Positions 25,831 through 38,053 of a DNA stretch of 64,000 nt are shown in pieces. The position numbers and the translations under genes are program-made. Position 1 is the stretch's first letter, and every line of letters starts with the position of its first letter. The notes under the pieces were generated by a model, which saw only the letters and a program-made list of their open reading frames with translations, did not search any database and had not been told where the DNA came from. Source of the stretch: Epiperipatus broadwayi (Eukaryota; Onychophora; Udeonychophora; Euonychophora; Peripatidae); the NCBI GenBank assembly GCA_028023455.1, contig JAQFVV010006474.1:1133501-1197500 (forward strand), in the 5' to 3' direction.

Positions 25831-26631
25831 AAAAATGTACATATTTGTGTTTCATAGATTGATTTGTTTAGTTACCTTTAGAACAATTTCTTATTATCTT
25901 TTCTTTCAAATTCCCAAAATCATTTACGAGTAACTGCTGCATAGATATATAAACACACTTCAAACACAAAAATTATTAATTCAAAATACCACTCTATTTT
26001 ATCAAACAGGATTATTGTTGGCTACTTTAAAAATGTAAAGGTTTTTTTCTTTTTCTGAAAGCTATTGCAATCTTTAATCTTGCTAAAAGTCTTTATTGCC
26101 AATGGCGGTAGAATTCTTATCACTTTAGCTTTATGATCTTGGGATTTTGACTATTCTTAAGAAAGTTAAAATTCAGTTTGAAGAGTTTTTTAACAATAGA
26201 GGGACACTTATTTTGTTATCACTTTCACTCCTTCTTCAGTAATCTAACTACATTTTAACGTCATTTGGAGAGAACAATGCCGTAAACTTCGCAGCACAGG
26301 AAACAACGAGAGTTAAATTAAAGGAAACTGACGATTCAATTTCTAAATTTACAAACGTTCACAAAACGAAATGTACAATTAATAATTTTTCTGTAAAATA
26401 TAAATTAAAAATCATATTTACCAGAAATAAAAAAAATCTACTTCAGGTAATATATATATCAATTTTATTTAATTAATAATATAAGTGCGGGCGGCTCTTA
26501 CGTATCTATGATTGCTAAATATTCGATAATACGTTTTATTTAATTGATTAAGTAAATTTAACTTTGAAAGATAAGTTGTTGAAGATCCCTATAGTATTTT
26601 TATATCTACTATACATTCTTTATTAATTACT

Positions 26632-27405
26632 AGCTATCATCATCATCATTATCAACCATTATCAATCCACTGCAGGATGAAGGTCTCTCCAAGTTTAATC
26701 CATCTTCTCCGATCTTTAGCTTCTCCACATCACCCCTACACATTTTCTTATTTCATCCATCCATCTTACATGTGGTCTCCTTCTGGGTCTTTTACAATCT
26801 CTTGGAATCCAGTTTAAAATTTCAATTGTCCATCTATTATCATCTCTTCTAGCAATATGTCCAGCCCAACTCCACTTCAATCTTTTAATTTTTTCAATGA
26901 GGTCAGTAACACATGTTTGTTCTCTTACCCATACATTGCGTTTTCGATCTCTTCTTGTTACTCCCAACATACATCTCTCCATACTTCTTTGAGTGGTCTG
27001 AAGTCTCTGTATTGATCTTCTATTAAGTGTCCAAGTCTCAGATCCATAAGTAAGAACTGGTAAAACACATTTGTTAAAAACCTTTCTTTTCAAACACATA
27101 GGCATATTTCCTTTTAATATCAAGTTATTTCTACCAAAAGCACTCCAACCAAGTTTAATTCTATGATTAATTTCCTCTATTATGTTTCCATCTGTATTAA
27201 TAATCTGACCAAGGTATTTGTAACTCTTAACTTCTTCTAATTCATCATAATCAATCTTTATTTTCATATTTTGAGCAAATCGATTAAACATTACTTTAGT
27301 CTTTTTAACATTTATCTTTAGTCCTACTTTCCTACTTTCATCTGATACTCCTGCAACATTTCCTGCAGCTCGGAAGCATTATTTGCAAAAACAACTATTT
27401 ATGCT
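26632..27405 (-). mobile_element. RTE-type retrotransposon, 5'-truncated copy with intact C-terminal frame
   Basis: On the minus strand it starts in the RT motif C/D region (translation FANNASELQEMLQE then KVGLKINVKK, 27300-27400) and runs through a clean frame 27291-26716 to a 3' UTR with TGGAGAGACCTTCATCCTGC and a terminal (GAT)n run at about 26637-26655. It is 5'-truncated just after the position where the catalytic F-A-D-D motif would be. A 45-bp tandem repeat lies 130 bp beyond its truncated end. Confidence 0.85.
26716..27291 (-). pseudogene. RTE polyprotein C-terminal region (191 codons open)
   Basis: Encodes the connector and C-terminal part of an RTE-type ORF2. It contains KSYKYLGQIIN (thumb/connector), VLTYGSETWTLN, LQTTQRSMERCMLGVTRRDR, WSWAGHIARR, WTIEILNW and HVRWMDEIRK. 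This tail is shared with the copies at 41910-42215, 53060-53295 and 39560-39895. The Met at 27291 lies inside the coding region (the preceding codons are also in frame), so it is not a true start. It is the least decayed coding segment in the window and probably the youngest RTE insertion, but it lacks the RT catalytic core and endonuclease. Confidence 0.8.
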
Positions 27406-27531
27406 TAAAAAAGAGCATCTTCTGCCACCTAAATAAATTGGACATAAATACAGAAAGTAGATTTCTTATCTACAACTTTGTTAAAAATGCTTATTTAAAT
27501 CTTTGAAAGTTAAATTTACTTAATTAATTCG

Positions 27532-27620
27532 ACAGACTCGAGGCAAACTTTCTAATATAACCGGAAGAGTCATTTAACAAACTCGAGGCGAGTTTTCTAG
27601 TATAGCCAGAAGAGTTAAAA
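27532..27620. repeat. 45-bp tandem repeat, two copies
   Basis: Units 27532-27576 and 27577-27620 share ACA.ACTCGAGGC, TTTCTA.TATA.CC.GAAGAGT and TTAAAA-like ends, differing at roughly eight positions. ACTCGAGGC is GC-rich against the local background. The repeat sits between a truncated RTE copy and an unclassified segment. No coding potential. Confidence 0.7.
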
Positions 27621-27819
27621 CTAGAACCCATGAGGCAAGCTAATATATACAGCTAGCAGTCCAGTCATTTGGAACGACCAGCACAATATTAACTATGTTT
27701 ATCTACATCAAACTGTATTTATCAAGTGTTCATATTTTTTGATATTACTGATGGTTTGACTGTGAAATCTGCAATTCGACTAAACACAACAATATAATTG
27801 TAGAGGATATATATAATTG
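27621..27819. other. Unclassified segment, no gene
   Basis: Less AT-rich start (GAACCCATGAGGCAAGC...AGTCCAGTCATTTGGAACGACC) and then ordinary AT-rich sequence. No family recognised. Confidence 0.4.
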
Positions 27820-27980
27820 TAGAGGATTTGAACACAGACTTTCAAATACCCTTCAGCTATCGACTCTACCTCATACAACCGATACACATGCCCACACATG
27901 TGAAAAAATAAATGATCTCCAATATTGGTATTTGGTGCTGAATCAGAACTCATCAGTTGATCTGGATCAGCTGTTTATAT
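27820..27980 (-). repeat. Dispersed repeat, possible tRNA-derived SINE (copy 2)
   Basis: Counterpart of 9415-9575: GAGGATTTGAACACAGACTT, CGACTCTACCTCATACAACC, AATAAATGATCTCCAATATT and CATCAGTTGATC occur in the same order. On the minus strand GTTCAAATCC is a good match to a pol III B box. The sequence just before it (27819-27826) includes a short direct repeat, TATAATTGTAGAGGATA. Assignment as a SINE remains tentative because no clear A box or tail was found. Confidence 0.45.
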
Positions 27981-28749
27981 TAACTGAATTGAGATTTCCA
28001 TTTGTTGCCTTGGATTGTATGAACATAAATGGCCAGCTAAGACTCAAAATTAAAGTTTTCAGTGCCGGCATCTAGGGCATCAAAATATTTAAGAGATGTT
28101 TTGTTTGCACTATTTTTTAAGCAGGAAAGGTTTGATATCTATTGGTATACTAGTGTATATATGTTTTTCTTGAGGGTTTGTTTTTGATTCATTGCTTGAG
28201 TTTAGTGTTTTGGTAAGTAAACGATGAAAATTTTTGGATTGGAGTTAGAGCTTCCTGATTTTGTAGAGTATCTGTTAAGTGGGGTCTACAGGATTTTAGG
28301 TTATAAATGCTGATATTAGTAGAGCATGTTAGATTAATTTTAGTATCAAGTGTTTTTAGTTTTTTTTATTATCATGATCTTTTTATCACCACCCAGGTTT
28401 TCTTTTGGAAGTGTAATCTTCATCACAGCTTTCAACTATTGGTAATAGTGGTGTCAACTATGCTGATGTTGTTTATTATAGGTAAAAATTGGTTATTATT
28501 GTCATTGTGAATTATTGACTGTGATATCTTAGTTATCTGACTTGAAACTAATGTTCACATAGAGGCTGATGAGGTAAGAGTTTGATTATCATCACTCTGA
28601 GTGGTTTTGTTGCTGATGTTAATGGGTGTGCTAAAGATTTGAATTGTCTTGTCGATGGAGAGGTCAATTAGTGAAGCATATTCATTAGAAGGAGAATATG
28701 TGTGTGTATTGAGTGTTTTGTCAATATTGTCTTGGGTTTTTATTATGAA

Positions 28750-29470
28750 TGCATCTAGGGGTATGGTGACCCACTTGGTTACACTATAGGCATCGAGTGG
28801 TTATGCAGTTGATTGCTAGATGACTATGCTGGTGACAAGAAAAACATTGTGGCTTTAATCCTCTTATGTATAGGCAAAACACCTCTTGGTCTGTAATCTG
28901 AATAGATATAGTGGTTGGATCAATGTTTTTGTTTAGCTTGACTTTAAACTCATAGCTATTGCTATATATTGGAACTGGGATGTCCTTTAGGCAAACTGGT
29001 TGCAATGAGACAACCTTTCTGAAAGGCTCCATTAATTTATGAAAATTCTATGTGGAGTAGCCTAGATATGTATTTTTCAATATGCCAGTTATGTATCTCT
29101 GTTTGTTTTCATGTACAGCAATTAGAGCAAAATGGCACAGTGTTTGATCTTCCATTTTAAATCTATTTTTCTGGTTTTGATCATGGAATTCTGTGATCAT
29201 ATATCTTTGATTGGTATGATCAGCTAAACATAAAACACTGTACCATTGATTGTGCAAAGTGAATGTTTTATATAACAAAGCTCTTGTGAATTTATACAAA
29301 GAACAATGAATATCTGTAGCTAATAAAACTATTAAACAATCTGTGAAAAAATGATGGAATGTGTTCAATAGTCCATTAAAAATAGTGTTGTGGAACTTCT
29401 CAGAAATGCTATGTAACATATCACAGTCCATATTACAGAAGAGGGGAGTTGTGTTTCTTCACCATTTTGA
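28750..29470 (-). pseudogene. Gag-like ORF1 of a non-LTR retrotransposon with CCHC zinc knuckle
   Basis: The minus-strand open frame 29032-28784 contains GLKPQCFSCHQHSHLAINC, a C-x2-C-x4-H-x4-C knuckle of the gag/ORF1 type preceded by the usual R/K-G-x-K-P-Q-C lead-in. The open frame 29431-29048 lies directly upstream on the same strand (gap about 15 bp) and probably belongs to the same ancestral ORF1. In non-LTR elements such ORF1 proteins bind the element RNA. No ORF2 follows downstream on this strand within 28750, so the copy is a fragment. The ORF1 type suggests a Tx1/L1- or CR1-like clade. Confidence 0.6.
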
Positions 29471-29919
29471 TTTTGTAAATCTAAATTTTCAGTATCGCTG
29501 GTTGTAGATTTCCTGAATCTTTGGAAGAGAGATTAAAATTCATGTTTGCAATTAGTGCTGAGGTTCCAAAGTTGTTGGTTTTTTTTGCAATATCAGCAAA
29601 TGTTTTTTTTTAATAATTAAAGTAACATTATTTTTTAGGTTTTTTTTTTTTTACTGGCGTTATGTAAAACTGCAGGTGTGGCAGCCATTTACATTATCTT
29701 TAACCAATGCTGTGAACGAAGTGTTTTTTTTTTTACAGATGCATACATAAATATTTGCAAACTTTTACAATATATATATACATTTTGTACTTGTTTTTTT
29801 TTTTAAAAATAATAATTTAAAATCACCTTTTATGATGGAGTTGCAAGTAATAATATTTATAATATCAGGAGACTTTTAGCAGACTTGCAGCCATGTGTCT
29901 AGACAAATGGCACTGCATC

Positions 29920-30022
<103 letters not shown>

Positions 30023-30492
30023 CGTTGTTGTTGTTGCAGTTTTTAATATAACTAAATTTTTGGAAAACTCTCAAGAATTATTTGCACAAAATTTGAAAAT
30101 TCACCATGCATTAATCCTCAGTCAATAGATTTATAGAAATATAAATCTGGATTATCTTATTTGATTTATGATAATTGTAATAAAACAACTTCTTAGCTTA
30201 CAAAACAAAATGGCTGGTCATGTCAACCAGAATAATGGAATGCAAACACATTGTTTAAATGTTTCATCTGTTATATAAAGTAAGAATGAAAACATGGATA
30301 TTTTATTAGATAATAATAATATGTATATACCTATTCAACACTTCCATACCTATGTAATTAGCAATGAAAATCTCGGTCAAAGCAAAGCTGTAAAAATCAT
30401 CATGCCACTGTAACCAAGGCATAAGTATGTAAACATAATGCAACCTTTGTTGACAATAAAGTATATTATTGAATCATCATTATCATCATCAT
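30023..30492. other. AT-rich spacer between microsatellites
   Basis: No gene recognised. Confidence 0.4.
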
Positions 30493-30619
<127 letters not shown>

Positions 30620-31539
30620 TCTGATATTACTAACGAACAATTATCTATAACTTGTGGTGAAATTTGTTCTAAACTATTTAATGCAAGCTATTTAAAATGA
30701 TCAACAATAGATTTCAAATTATTAATATATAATGGAGATAATTGCTACTTATACTCTGATTTTAAAAAAAAAAACAACTGATTTAGGTGCACAGACACAT
30801 TTTAATGTATTAAAAATGAAGAAAATACTTCCTTTTAAAATAGTTTAAATATTGCATTTGATTTAGAATCATATTTTCCTGTTTCAGAGAACAAGAAATA
30901 ACAAATCCTATTAATAACAACAACTGTTATAAACAAATCCTTTTTGATCTCAAGTCATTTCTATATCATGTAATTAAAATTGAACAAAAACTAGATAGTT
31001 TATGTATAGACAATTTATTTTTAAGAGACCCACTAATCAATATACTTGAGCAAAAACGTTTTAATTAGATTGAACATGAAAAACTGTTACTACTGATAAT
31101 AAATCTGCATAAAATTACAAATCAGTAGTGACATCTTAGTGTGAATAAAGTTAAAGAAAGTACATCTCAACAATCTAAAAAAAAACTGGAAAACAAACAA
31201 TGAAAAACAATAATGGAAGTCATCCATCTGATATTAATAATAATAATGACAAAAAAAATCATAATGAAAATGAAAAACAGAATGAGATGACACAAAGATG
31301 GGCCAAACCACTGAAACAAACTAGTGGTAATAAATAGTAGTAATAATGATAATAATAATAATAATTACAAAAATGAACTAAAACTATACAGAGAAAAACT
31401 TTAACCTGCTAATCAAATTAATTGACTAAGATAGAGAAATTAATAATAGTAATGACTTTATTATAATGCCACACACAAAGAACATCAATAGTAAAAAAAA
31501 AACAAATAAAAAGATATAATAGTAATTTTGACTGAATAG

Positions 31540-33070
31540 TTTATAAAAAAATATTGTCTCAAGAATTGACACAGCAATCTCTGAGTATGATGTTATTAAT
31601 TAACTAATTGACAAACTTAATACATCAATTGTATGTTATAAAATACAATCTGAAAATAAAAAGTATTATTTTTATATTTCAGTGGATTAACTATTAAGAT
31701 CTTATACAAAACTCAGAGTTTTGGCTATATGGTTCAGTTTTATTTCCTTTCTATGGAAGATTTGCATAGCAAATCTATCAATTCTATTGATAATGAAATA
31801 ACTAAAAAAATAAATGATGTAGTGTTAAATAGGATGATACATTACAGTCAATGTTTGTACATTCTGACCTAGTATCATTGATCAATAAAAAATAGTACAT
31901 ATATATTTAGGACACATGAGAGGATTATGCACAAAGTTGGGTAAAATTAAACAGAACATTTTAACAGAAAATTACATTATATGTTTAAATAAAACTATGT
32001 TCAATAAAAATAGCCATGTAATAATAGATATAATATCTTTAGATGTGGTGGATTAGTATCTATAGCATCTAGAGGTGGAGATGTATTTATTGCATTCAAG
32101 AAATGTTATTTTAAAACATATACACATAAAAATCTTATTTGTTGCAGCATAAAATGAAATATATTTAAATTCTATTTGGAAATATCTATAGGAATTTTTA
32201 AAATCAAATCTAGATGAGGGATTTTATTATTGCATATTATATAAACAATATCAAAATAATTTTAAATTTAATCATTTAAAACAATTACTTATGGTTTTGA
32301 GCTTAAAACAAATCAATGATATATAAAATCCTTATGACTATATTTTAGATCTAGTAATGACCATTTATCAACACATTAGTATCCACAAAAAATATCCACT
32401 AGTGACTGAAATCCTTATCATTTTGTATTTGAAATGGAATTAACATTAAACATAAAATTCTTGAAATCCAGTTTACTGCTGAAAATAAATTATTCTAGAG
32501 ATGGTAATTTTGGTTTATATACAGCAATTGAAATATTAACTGGGTTGAAGCATATAACTGCAATACTTTTCAAAGGCAGCAGAAATATATCAAGATTTGC
32601 TGTTGAATAATGTAAGGATATTTACTTAAATAAAAGCTATTAAATCCTCTAATTATCCTGAATAGTTTTATAAATAACTTGTAAAGAAAAAAATATTTTT
32701 ATAATGTGTTCAAGAAATGCAGAGATTGAATGTTTTTAAATAATTAAAAAAATTTTCATTTTCTGATAAAAAATATTAGAAAACAAAATTTTGTAGTTTA
32801 TTGTTTGGAAGTTTATAAAAAAACCTGGACACCAGTAGTGATAAGCAGAGTCATAATTCATGTGGATTAAACTTCAAGTTCACTCTTTTACCCATGTTTT
32901 AAATCATGTAGAAAAGATGTCACTTTGGAAAAAATGGAAAAATATTCATACATATTCTACAAGATATTCTTATAAACAAATTTACATTCATTTTAATAAT
33001 GCCTGGTTAATAAGAGTGGGTGTAAAAAGTTAAATAAAAATTTAAAAAAGAAGATTGCAATATGGAAACT
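31540..33070 (+). mobile_element. Highly decayed jockey/CR1-like non-LTR retrotransposon
   Basis: Plus-strand relics in the expected order. The end of an ORF1-like region at 31550-31690 reads VSRIDTAISEYDVIN and VCYKIQSENKKYYFYISV. An apurinic endonuclease-like domain follows at 31890-32440. Pre-RT segments at 32640-32850 read SNYPEWFYK and a lysine-rich run, comparable to the YPEWF.KELK linker. Reading frame changes often and stops are numerous. Later RT motifs are not visible, so the 3' half is deleted or unrecognisable. Confidence 0.55.
31885..32440 (+). pseudogene. AP-endonuclease-like domain relic of the jockey/CR1-like element
   Basis: Translation (frames shift) gives YLGHMRGLCTKLGKI (compare N.RGL..K), NYIICLNKT (D-I-I-C-L-T-E-T with the catalytic Glu replaced by Lys), CGGLVSIASRGGDVFIAFKK (compare R...SRGGGV.I.VK), and after a gap LDLVMT and HKKYPLVTEILI (compare the terminal S-D-H-x-P). 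The order and spacing fit a non-LTR endonuclease that nicks target DNA. Catalytic residues are lost. Confidence 0.55.
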
Positions 33071-34277
33071 TCACATGTTTCAATACTCTTTGATGCTGAA
33101 TTATGACATTCCAAGCAACTGATCATCAATAAAATGATAAATTTAAAATGTAAGTAATTTTGTGCATATTACAATGATAATAATAATAATCATAGATATA
33201 AAATTACATGCATGTTTTCTGTATAAAGATATGAGTTCACAGTATAGCTTGCCTATATATTCTAATTAAGTAGAAAGATAATCAGTTATGGTAATAAGCA
33301 GCCATTAATTTTACCCTTTAATACAGTTTGTGCTTGTATCTCTTTTGAGTCTTATCTCATGAATTGTAATAGTTTAATTCATGGTAGAGTTGTGACTTTA
33401 TAACTCAAGATCCATAAATTGGACCAGACATTCACTTTTGGTGGTCATTCTTATGAACTTCCAAGAAAATATCCAATCCCTGATTCTCCTAGAATAAACT
33501 TCTCCTATGTTATAAATGAAAAATAAATCCATTTTTATCTGCTATCCAATATTTTCTGTGACTTGTAATTTAAAACAATGATAAGTAGAATGGTGGATAT
33601 GTAATCCATCAAGATGTTCTTGAAGTTTTTTTCAAAATAATTTACATTTACAAGGCAGAGATACTTTGTACTCATTTTAATGCCATTAGAAAATCAAATA
33701 TACAATAATAGATTTTACAATGTCAATGTGTACACAATACATAGAGCAACAAGAACATCTCAGATGATTTGAAATTTGTTAGTTTTAATTGTCCAAGTAT
33801 ACCATCCATATAAGATCTTAAATGACAAATAAAAATAGATTCATGTTTTATCCTAATATAGATGACTTTGATACTATAGGAGGCATTGAATTAATATACT
33901 TAGCATTCAAAGGTTTATCACTTTAAATATTATAAATATATATTAAAGATATAAAATTCTATCATTACATATTTAATATTAGTTGCTTTGTTTGAAAAGG
34001 TATTTATTACAATGATTAATTTGATAACTCATATTCATTGAGAATTGATGGGTGTTTTTATCAGGAAAAGAGTGTTTTTTTCCTTCATTTTATTGTTGTT
34101 TTAATATTATTCTATTACCTAGAACATAAATTTCCCCTTAATGATTGCATTGACTTTCTTTTAATTGAACAAAATCTGATGAGAGTAATATTTTATTGTC
34201 AGTAGCCAACATCTAAGGCTTTACTCTATTGCTTATAACAAAAAACATCCAAAGAGTTTTTTTTTTCATGTTTCAAA
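33071..34277. other. AT-rich stretch, no gene recognised
   Basis: May contain the unrecognisable 3' remainder of the element to the left, but I see no RT motif. A short TAATAATAATAAT run lies at 33178-33191. Confidence 0.4.
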
Positions 34278-34348
34278 GCATTGGCCAGAAAGTGAACCCG
34301 GGACAACTGCTTGTAAGGCAGCTGTGCTAACCACTCAGGCACCAATGC
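34278..34348 (-). tRNA. tRNA-Val(UAC)-like sequence (pseudogene or SINE head)
   Basis: On the minus strand a 71-nt cloverleaf can be drawn. A perfect 7-bp acceptor stem (GCATTGG with CCAATGC), TG at positions 8-9, a D-loop AGTGGTTAG, an anticodon arm GCTGC-CTTACAA-GCAGT with U33 and anticodon TAC, and a T arm CCGGG-TTCACTT-TCTGG. The layout matches eukaryotic tRNA-Val region by region. Defects: the D stem (CCTG with CACA) pairs poorly, and the T-loop has C where A58 is invariant. No run of four T follows at once; TTTGAAACATG and then a 10-A run do, which favours a tRNA-derived retroposon or pseudogene over a working gene. Confidence 0.6.
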
Positions 34349-37300
34349 TTGACACACAGAGAGTATTTGCTTCATGCTGATCTAGTTTTCATACAAAGTT
34401 TTTAAATAATAAAAAAGATTGTTTATAAAATAGTTTTGATTATTTTTACCTTATTGTTTGATTATTATTTAAAGCATAAACATATATATGTATACTTTCA
34501 ATTTATTAATTTATCTTTCATTTTTAGAAATAGAAGTACAATGCTATTATCTATCAAAATTGACGTGGTATTAAAATATTTTCAAATATAAAGCAAATAA
34601 AAGTTTTAAAGTAGAATTTAATAATTTATCATAAATAAACATTCATAGGTTCATTTTTAAAGCAAACCCTTAAAAAAATATATATATATTTTTGAATTTA
34701 CTTTCATAATGATATATTTAAATGCAGTACAAATATAAAATTTATATCTAGTCAAATTTAATATTGATCTTGGATCCAACTTCAAGTACCAAAATTACTT
34801 TGCACATTCAAAAAAAATAATTAGACAGATTCACGGGATTTTAAATCAACTCTAAATTTATTGGTTCATAATAAAAATTTATAACAGTAATAATAAACAA
34901 AAAATACAATCCTAGGTTTATTTAGTATATATATATATAACTGATAGTCTATTATTGTATAGAATTAATAAAAATAATAATAAAATATGCATATGAAACT
35001 CAATGTGTGTTGCAGGGAACAATAATACTATATATAAAACTGAAGGAGAGATTTTAAATATCTTCCTAGACTTTAAATAGAATGCACAATGATAAAAAAA
35101 TATAATCAAATAAAAATTGATCTCTATTTATTCATTAAAGTAATTTCTAAATAATTAAGCTAACTTAAAAAAAACTATTGTAGTTAAACACTTTCTGTAT
35201 ATGGATATATCCAAATTAAATCTGGCATATATATTAAAATTTTAAACACTTGAAAACATTGGGTCTTATTAACCTATTTCATCAATAAGTGTTTAAGTAA
35301 TAAGAACAAAAATAAATCTCCCTGATCTTTTGGTTGAATGAATTCCATAATAACCTATATATATATACTGTAACGGGCACACACGCCATTACATTATTTA
35401 TTTAAAAAATTAGACATTGAAAAGTTCGCAAACAAAAACTTTTGTAAGAAATAAAAATTGAAAATTAAAAGTCATGTAAACATTATGCACAGATAAAAAA
35501 TTACTAAAAGAAAACATTATAAAAAAAAGAAAAAGTTTTAAGACTAAATTTTCAGCAAAAAATTAAAAGATTTAAAGATAAATATATATCTTTAAGAATA
35601 TACAATAAATTAATTAATGCTATTGTAAAATGGAAATGATTATTTTAATTAGTCCAAGTGAACTAGCCTTTGGGCATTTCAAAATGTATAAGTAAAAGTC
35701 AGATAGAAGAGAAAAAACAATAGAAACTAATAGCCAATAAAAGAAATCCCTCAGGAAACGGACCTCAATAAAAGGGTCATCATCATCATGACGTAATGTT
35801 GAATTAATCCACAAAATTAATATAAAAAGAAAAAGTTTGGAAATAAATTATAGTGAAGAAAGAGCTAGGAGAGAAGATAAAAATGTGGCTATATGTGTTA
35901 GTGCGGAGAGAGTTGAAGGAGAAGGGATTGAAAAGATGCACTCTTCAATCCCTTCAGTTTTGCTAAAAGGAAAGAGAAATGACATCGTTTTTCCTATATT
36001 GAGGACCACAGGACATCGGTAGAATTAACACTGGCTCCAAATGGCGAGCAACTGCTAAGCATGGATTTTTAAAACAATAAGAACTCTAACTAATGAACTT
36101 TAATTCTAAAAAAGAAACTTTTTCAGTATGTTAAAACCTTAAGAACATTAGTTAATTAATGAACCCTAAGTATAAATCTTCCCAGTATTTAAATTATTGC
36201 AATAGAAATTTCTATCTGACCAAACTTAATCAGTTAGTAATAACTGTTTTATTGAATGTATTATTATTTTTTGTAAATAATTTCCATTAATTTATTTTTT
36301 CTGTTCTTTTAAGTTTTTATTATGATTTTTTATTCTTTTAAATAAATTATATAAATGTTAAATTTAAGTCGGGCGTAAATGGCTGCATATATTCGTAAAG
36401 TTATATTAGTTTAATTAAGGGAGGGTAAATCTTAGGTTGTTTGTTTCATAGCTAAATTGGGTCAATAGATTGGATATATTGGTGTAATTAGTAAATGTAG
36501 TATGAGGTCCACTATGTGCAGGATTGCCTATATGCCACACTCGGGTGAAATAAGCCTTTCTTATTGACCAATGGAGACAGACGGTATTCCCTGCTCCTTG
36601 GATCATCCCTTTTTAGCCTATGGAAGGGGATAGTAAGACGGAAAATGCAGTCCCTTCCTATGGAGTTTTTTTTATTGCTCTTCTCATCAGACAGATTTAG
36701 TATTCCTGTTCTGGATGAGAGTCAATGTCTTTTATAACCATGCTGTTCAGATGTACATTCCTGACAGTATGGTATTTGTGCTGTCATATTCGTGCTGCAT
36801 TGAATACATCGATATATCAGATGGATTGATGTTAGTTTGACTGCAAACTTTTGGCCTAAGGTTAAATAAGGGATAGAATATTTTCTTTTCAAATGCAATC
36901 TATGTAGTCTATTCATACTCGACACTCTAATAAATATTAAACTCATCTGTGTGAACTTTTAAAATAAAATAAAAACAGTTAAATTGTAAATTAAAATCTA
37001 AAGTAAAATAAGTTATAATGTTTTGTAAAAAATAAAAGTTAGACTAAAATAATAATGCTAAATTTTATATATATTAAATAAATGTTTGTGTGTGTTTTTA
37101 CTGGAAGTGGCTTCTTTTATTTTTTTAATATTGAAAATATTTTTAGATAAGAATTTATATTTTATAAATCTCTGCGTCTCACTGAGCTAGTGGCAATGGG
37201 CTGACAATCGGAATAAAAATATATGTAAATAAGATCTTAACAGCGTATCTGCCTACTCTATAAATTTTCTAGGTTCAAGTAGCCCAGTGGTGCTCTGTAT

Positions 37301-37436
37301 GGCAGATACAGTAAGACTCAATTGATCTCCCACACCCCAATCATTATAATATATATATACTATTTACCTACATTTTTAAAATAAAATATAAGCAAATCTA
37401 AACCCTCTTTTTCTTTTAACAAAACAACAACAACAA

Positions 37437-37502
<66 letters not shown>

Positions 37503-38053
37503 TATCTAAGTGAAAGTCTGTTCATTTTCATCTACTAGTCCATCAAGTTTCTGGTTCCTGGTTTTTGATCCTAATGCATAGGGATGATTTTCCTGTAAGT
37601 AGAGAAACCAAGCATGAATGGGAACTATCATGAATTTGAGTTCAATTACTTGCATATTTAAATTTCAATATTTTCTTTTAACCATATAAATGAATCCAAG
37701 CTTTTAAAACAATAGGTACTTAGTCAATGCAAAATTACACACCACTGGCTTTATTTTTCTACTCCATTGATAATCATGTATAAAGAGAATTTTAGTTTCA
37801 CTGACAAAAATTCAGCCATATCCAAATGAATAGTAAATCCTAACTTTTTCTTTCCAGATTAAGAAAGTGAAATTTAGATTACTTGATATTACACATGAGT
37901 TAAGTTAATCAATCTTGTGAAATCCATTGATCTGAAATATGATATTCATATACACATAATTGAGGTTTGCATTCATCATGAATAAAAAGATGGAAATCTA
38001 GAATTTTACAACATATTTTTTTTTCTTTCATAATCAATTTGACATTTTGATAG
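34349..38053. other. AT-rich stretch with a few unexplained GC-richer islands
   Basis: No gene recognised. At 35369-35393 an imperfect palindrome TGTAACGGGC...GCCATTACA resembles LTR termini. At 36420-36800 there is a GC-richer island with an inverted repeat (TATGGAAGGGGA near 36620, TCCCTTCCTATGG near 36651). Frames at 35837-36022 and 36722-36946 have no family signature. A (CA)n(TA)n microsatellite is listed separately. Confidence 0.4.
37437..37502. repeat. Compound (CA)n(TA)n microsatellite
   Basis: About 10 CA units pass into about 10 TA units, then a single ACATA interruption and a further (TA)n run. Confidence 0.9.

Noticed and set aside
36722-36946. Minus-strand 75-codon frame with several Cys pairs (C-x2-C, C-x2-C)
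   Set aside because: Looks zinc-finger-like at first, but spacing fits no family I know and there is no supporting exon structure.
37180-37330. Possible tRNA-derived SINE (GAGCTAGTGGCAATGGGC and GGTTCAAGTAGCC)
   Set aside because: The A-box-like and B-box-like pieces are about 90 bp apart and no stem structure connects them.
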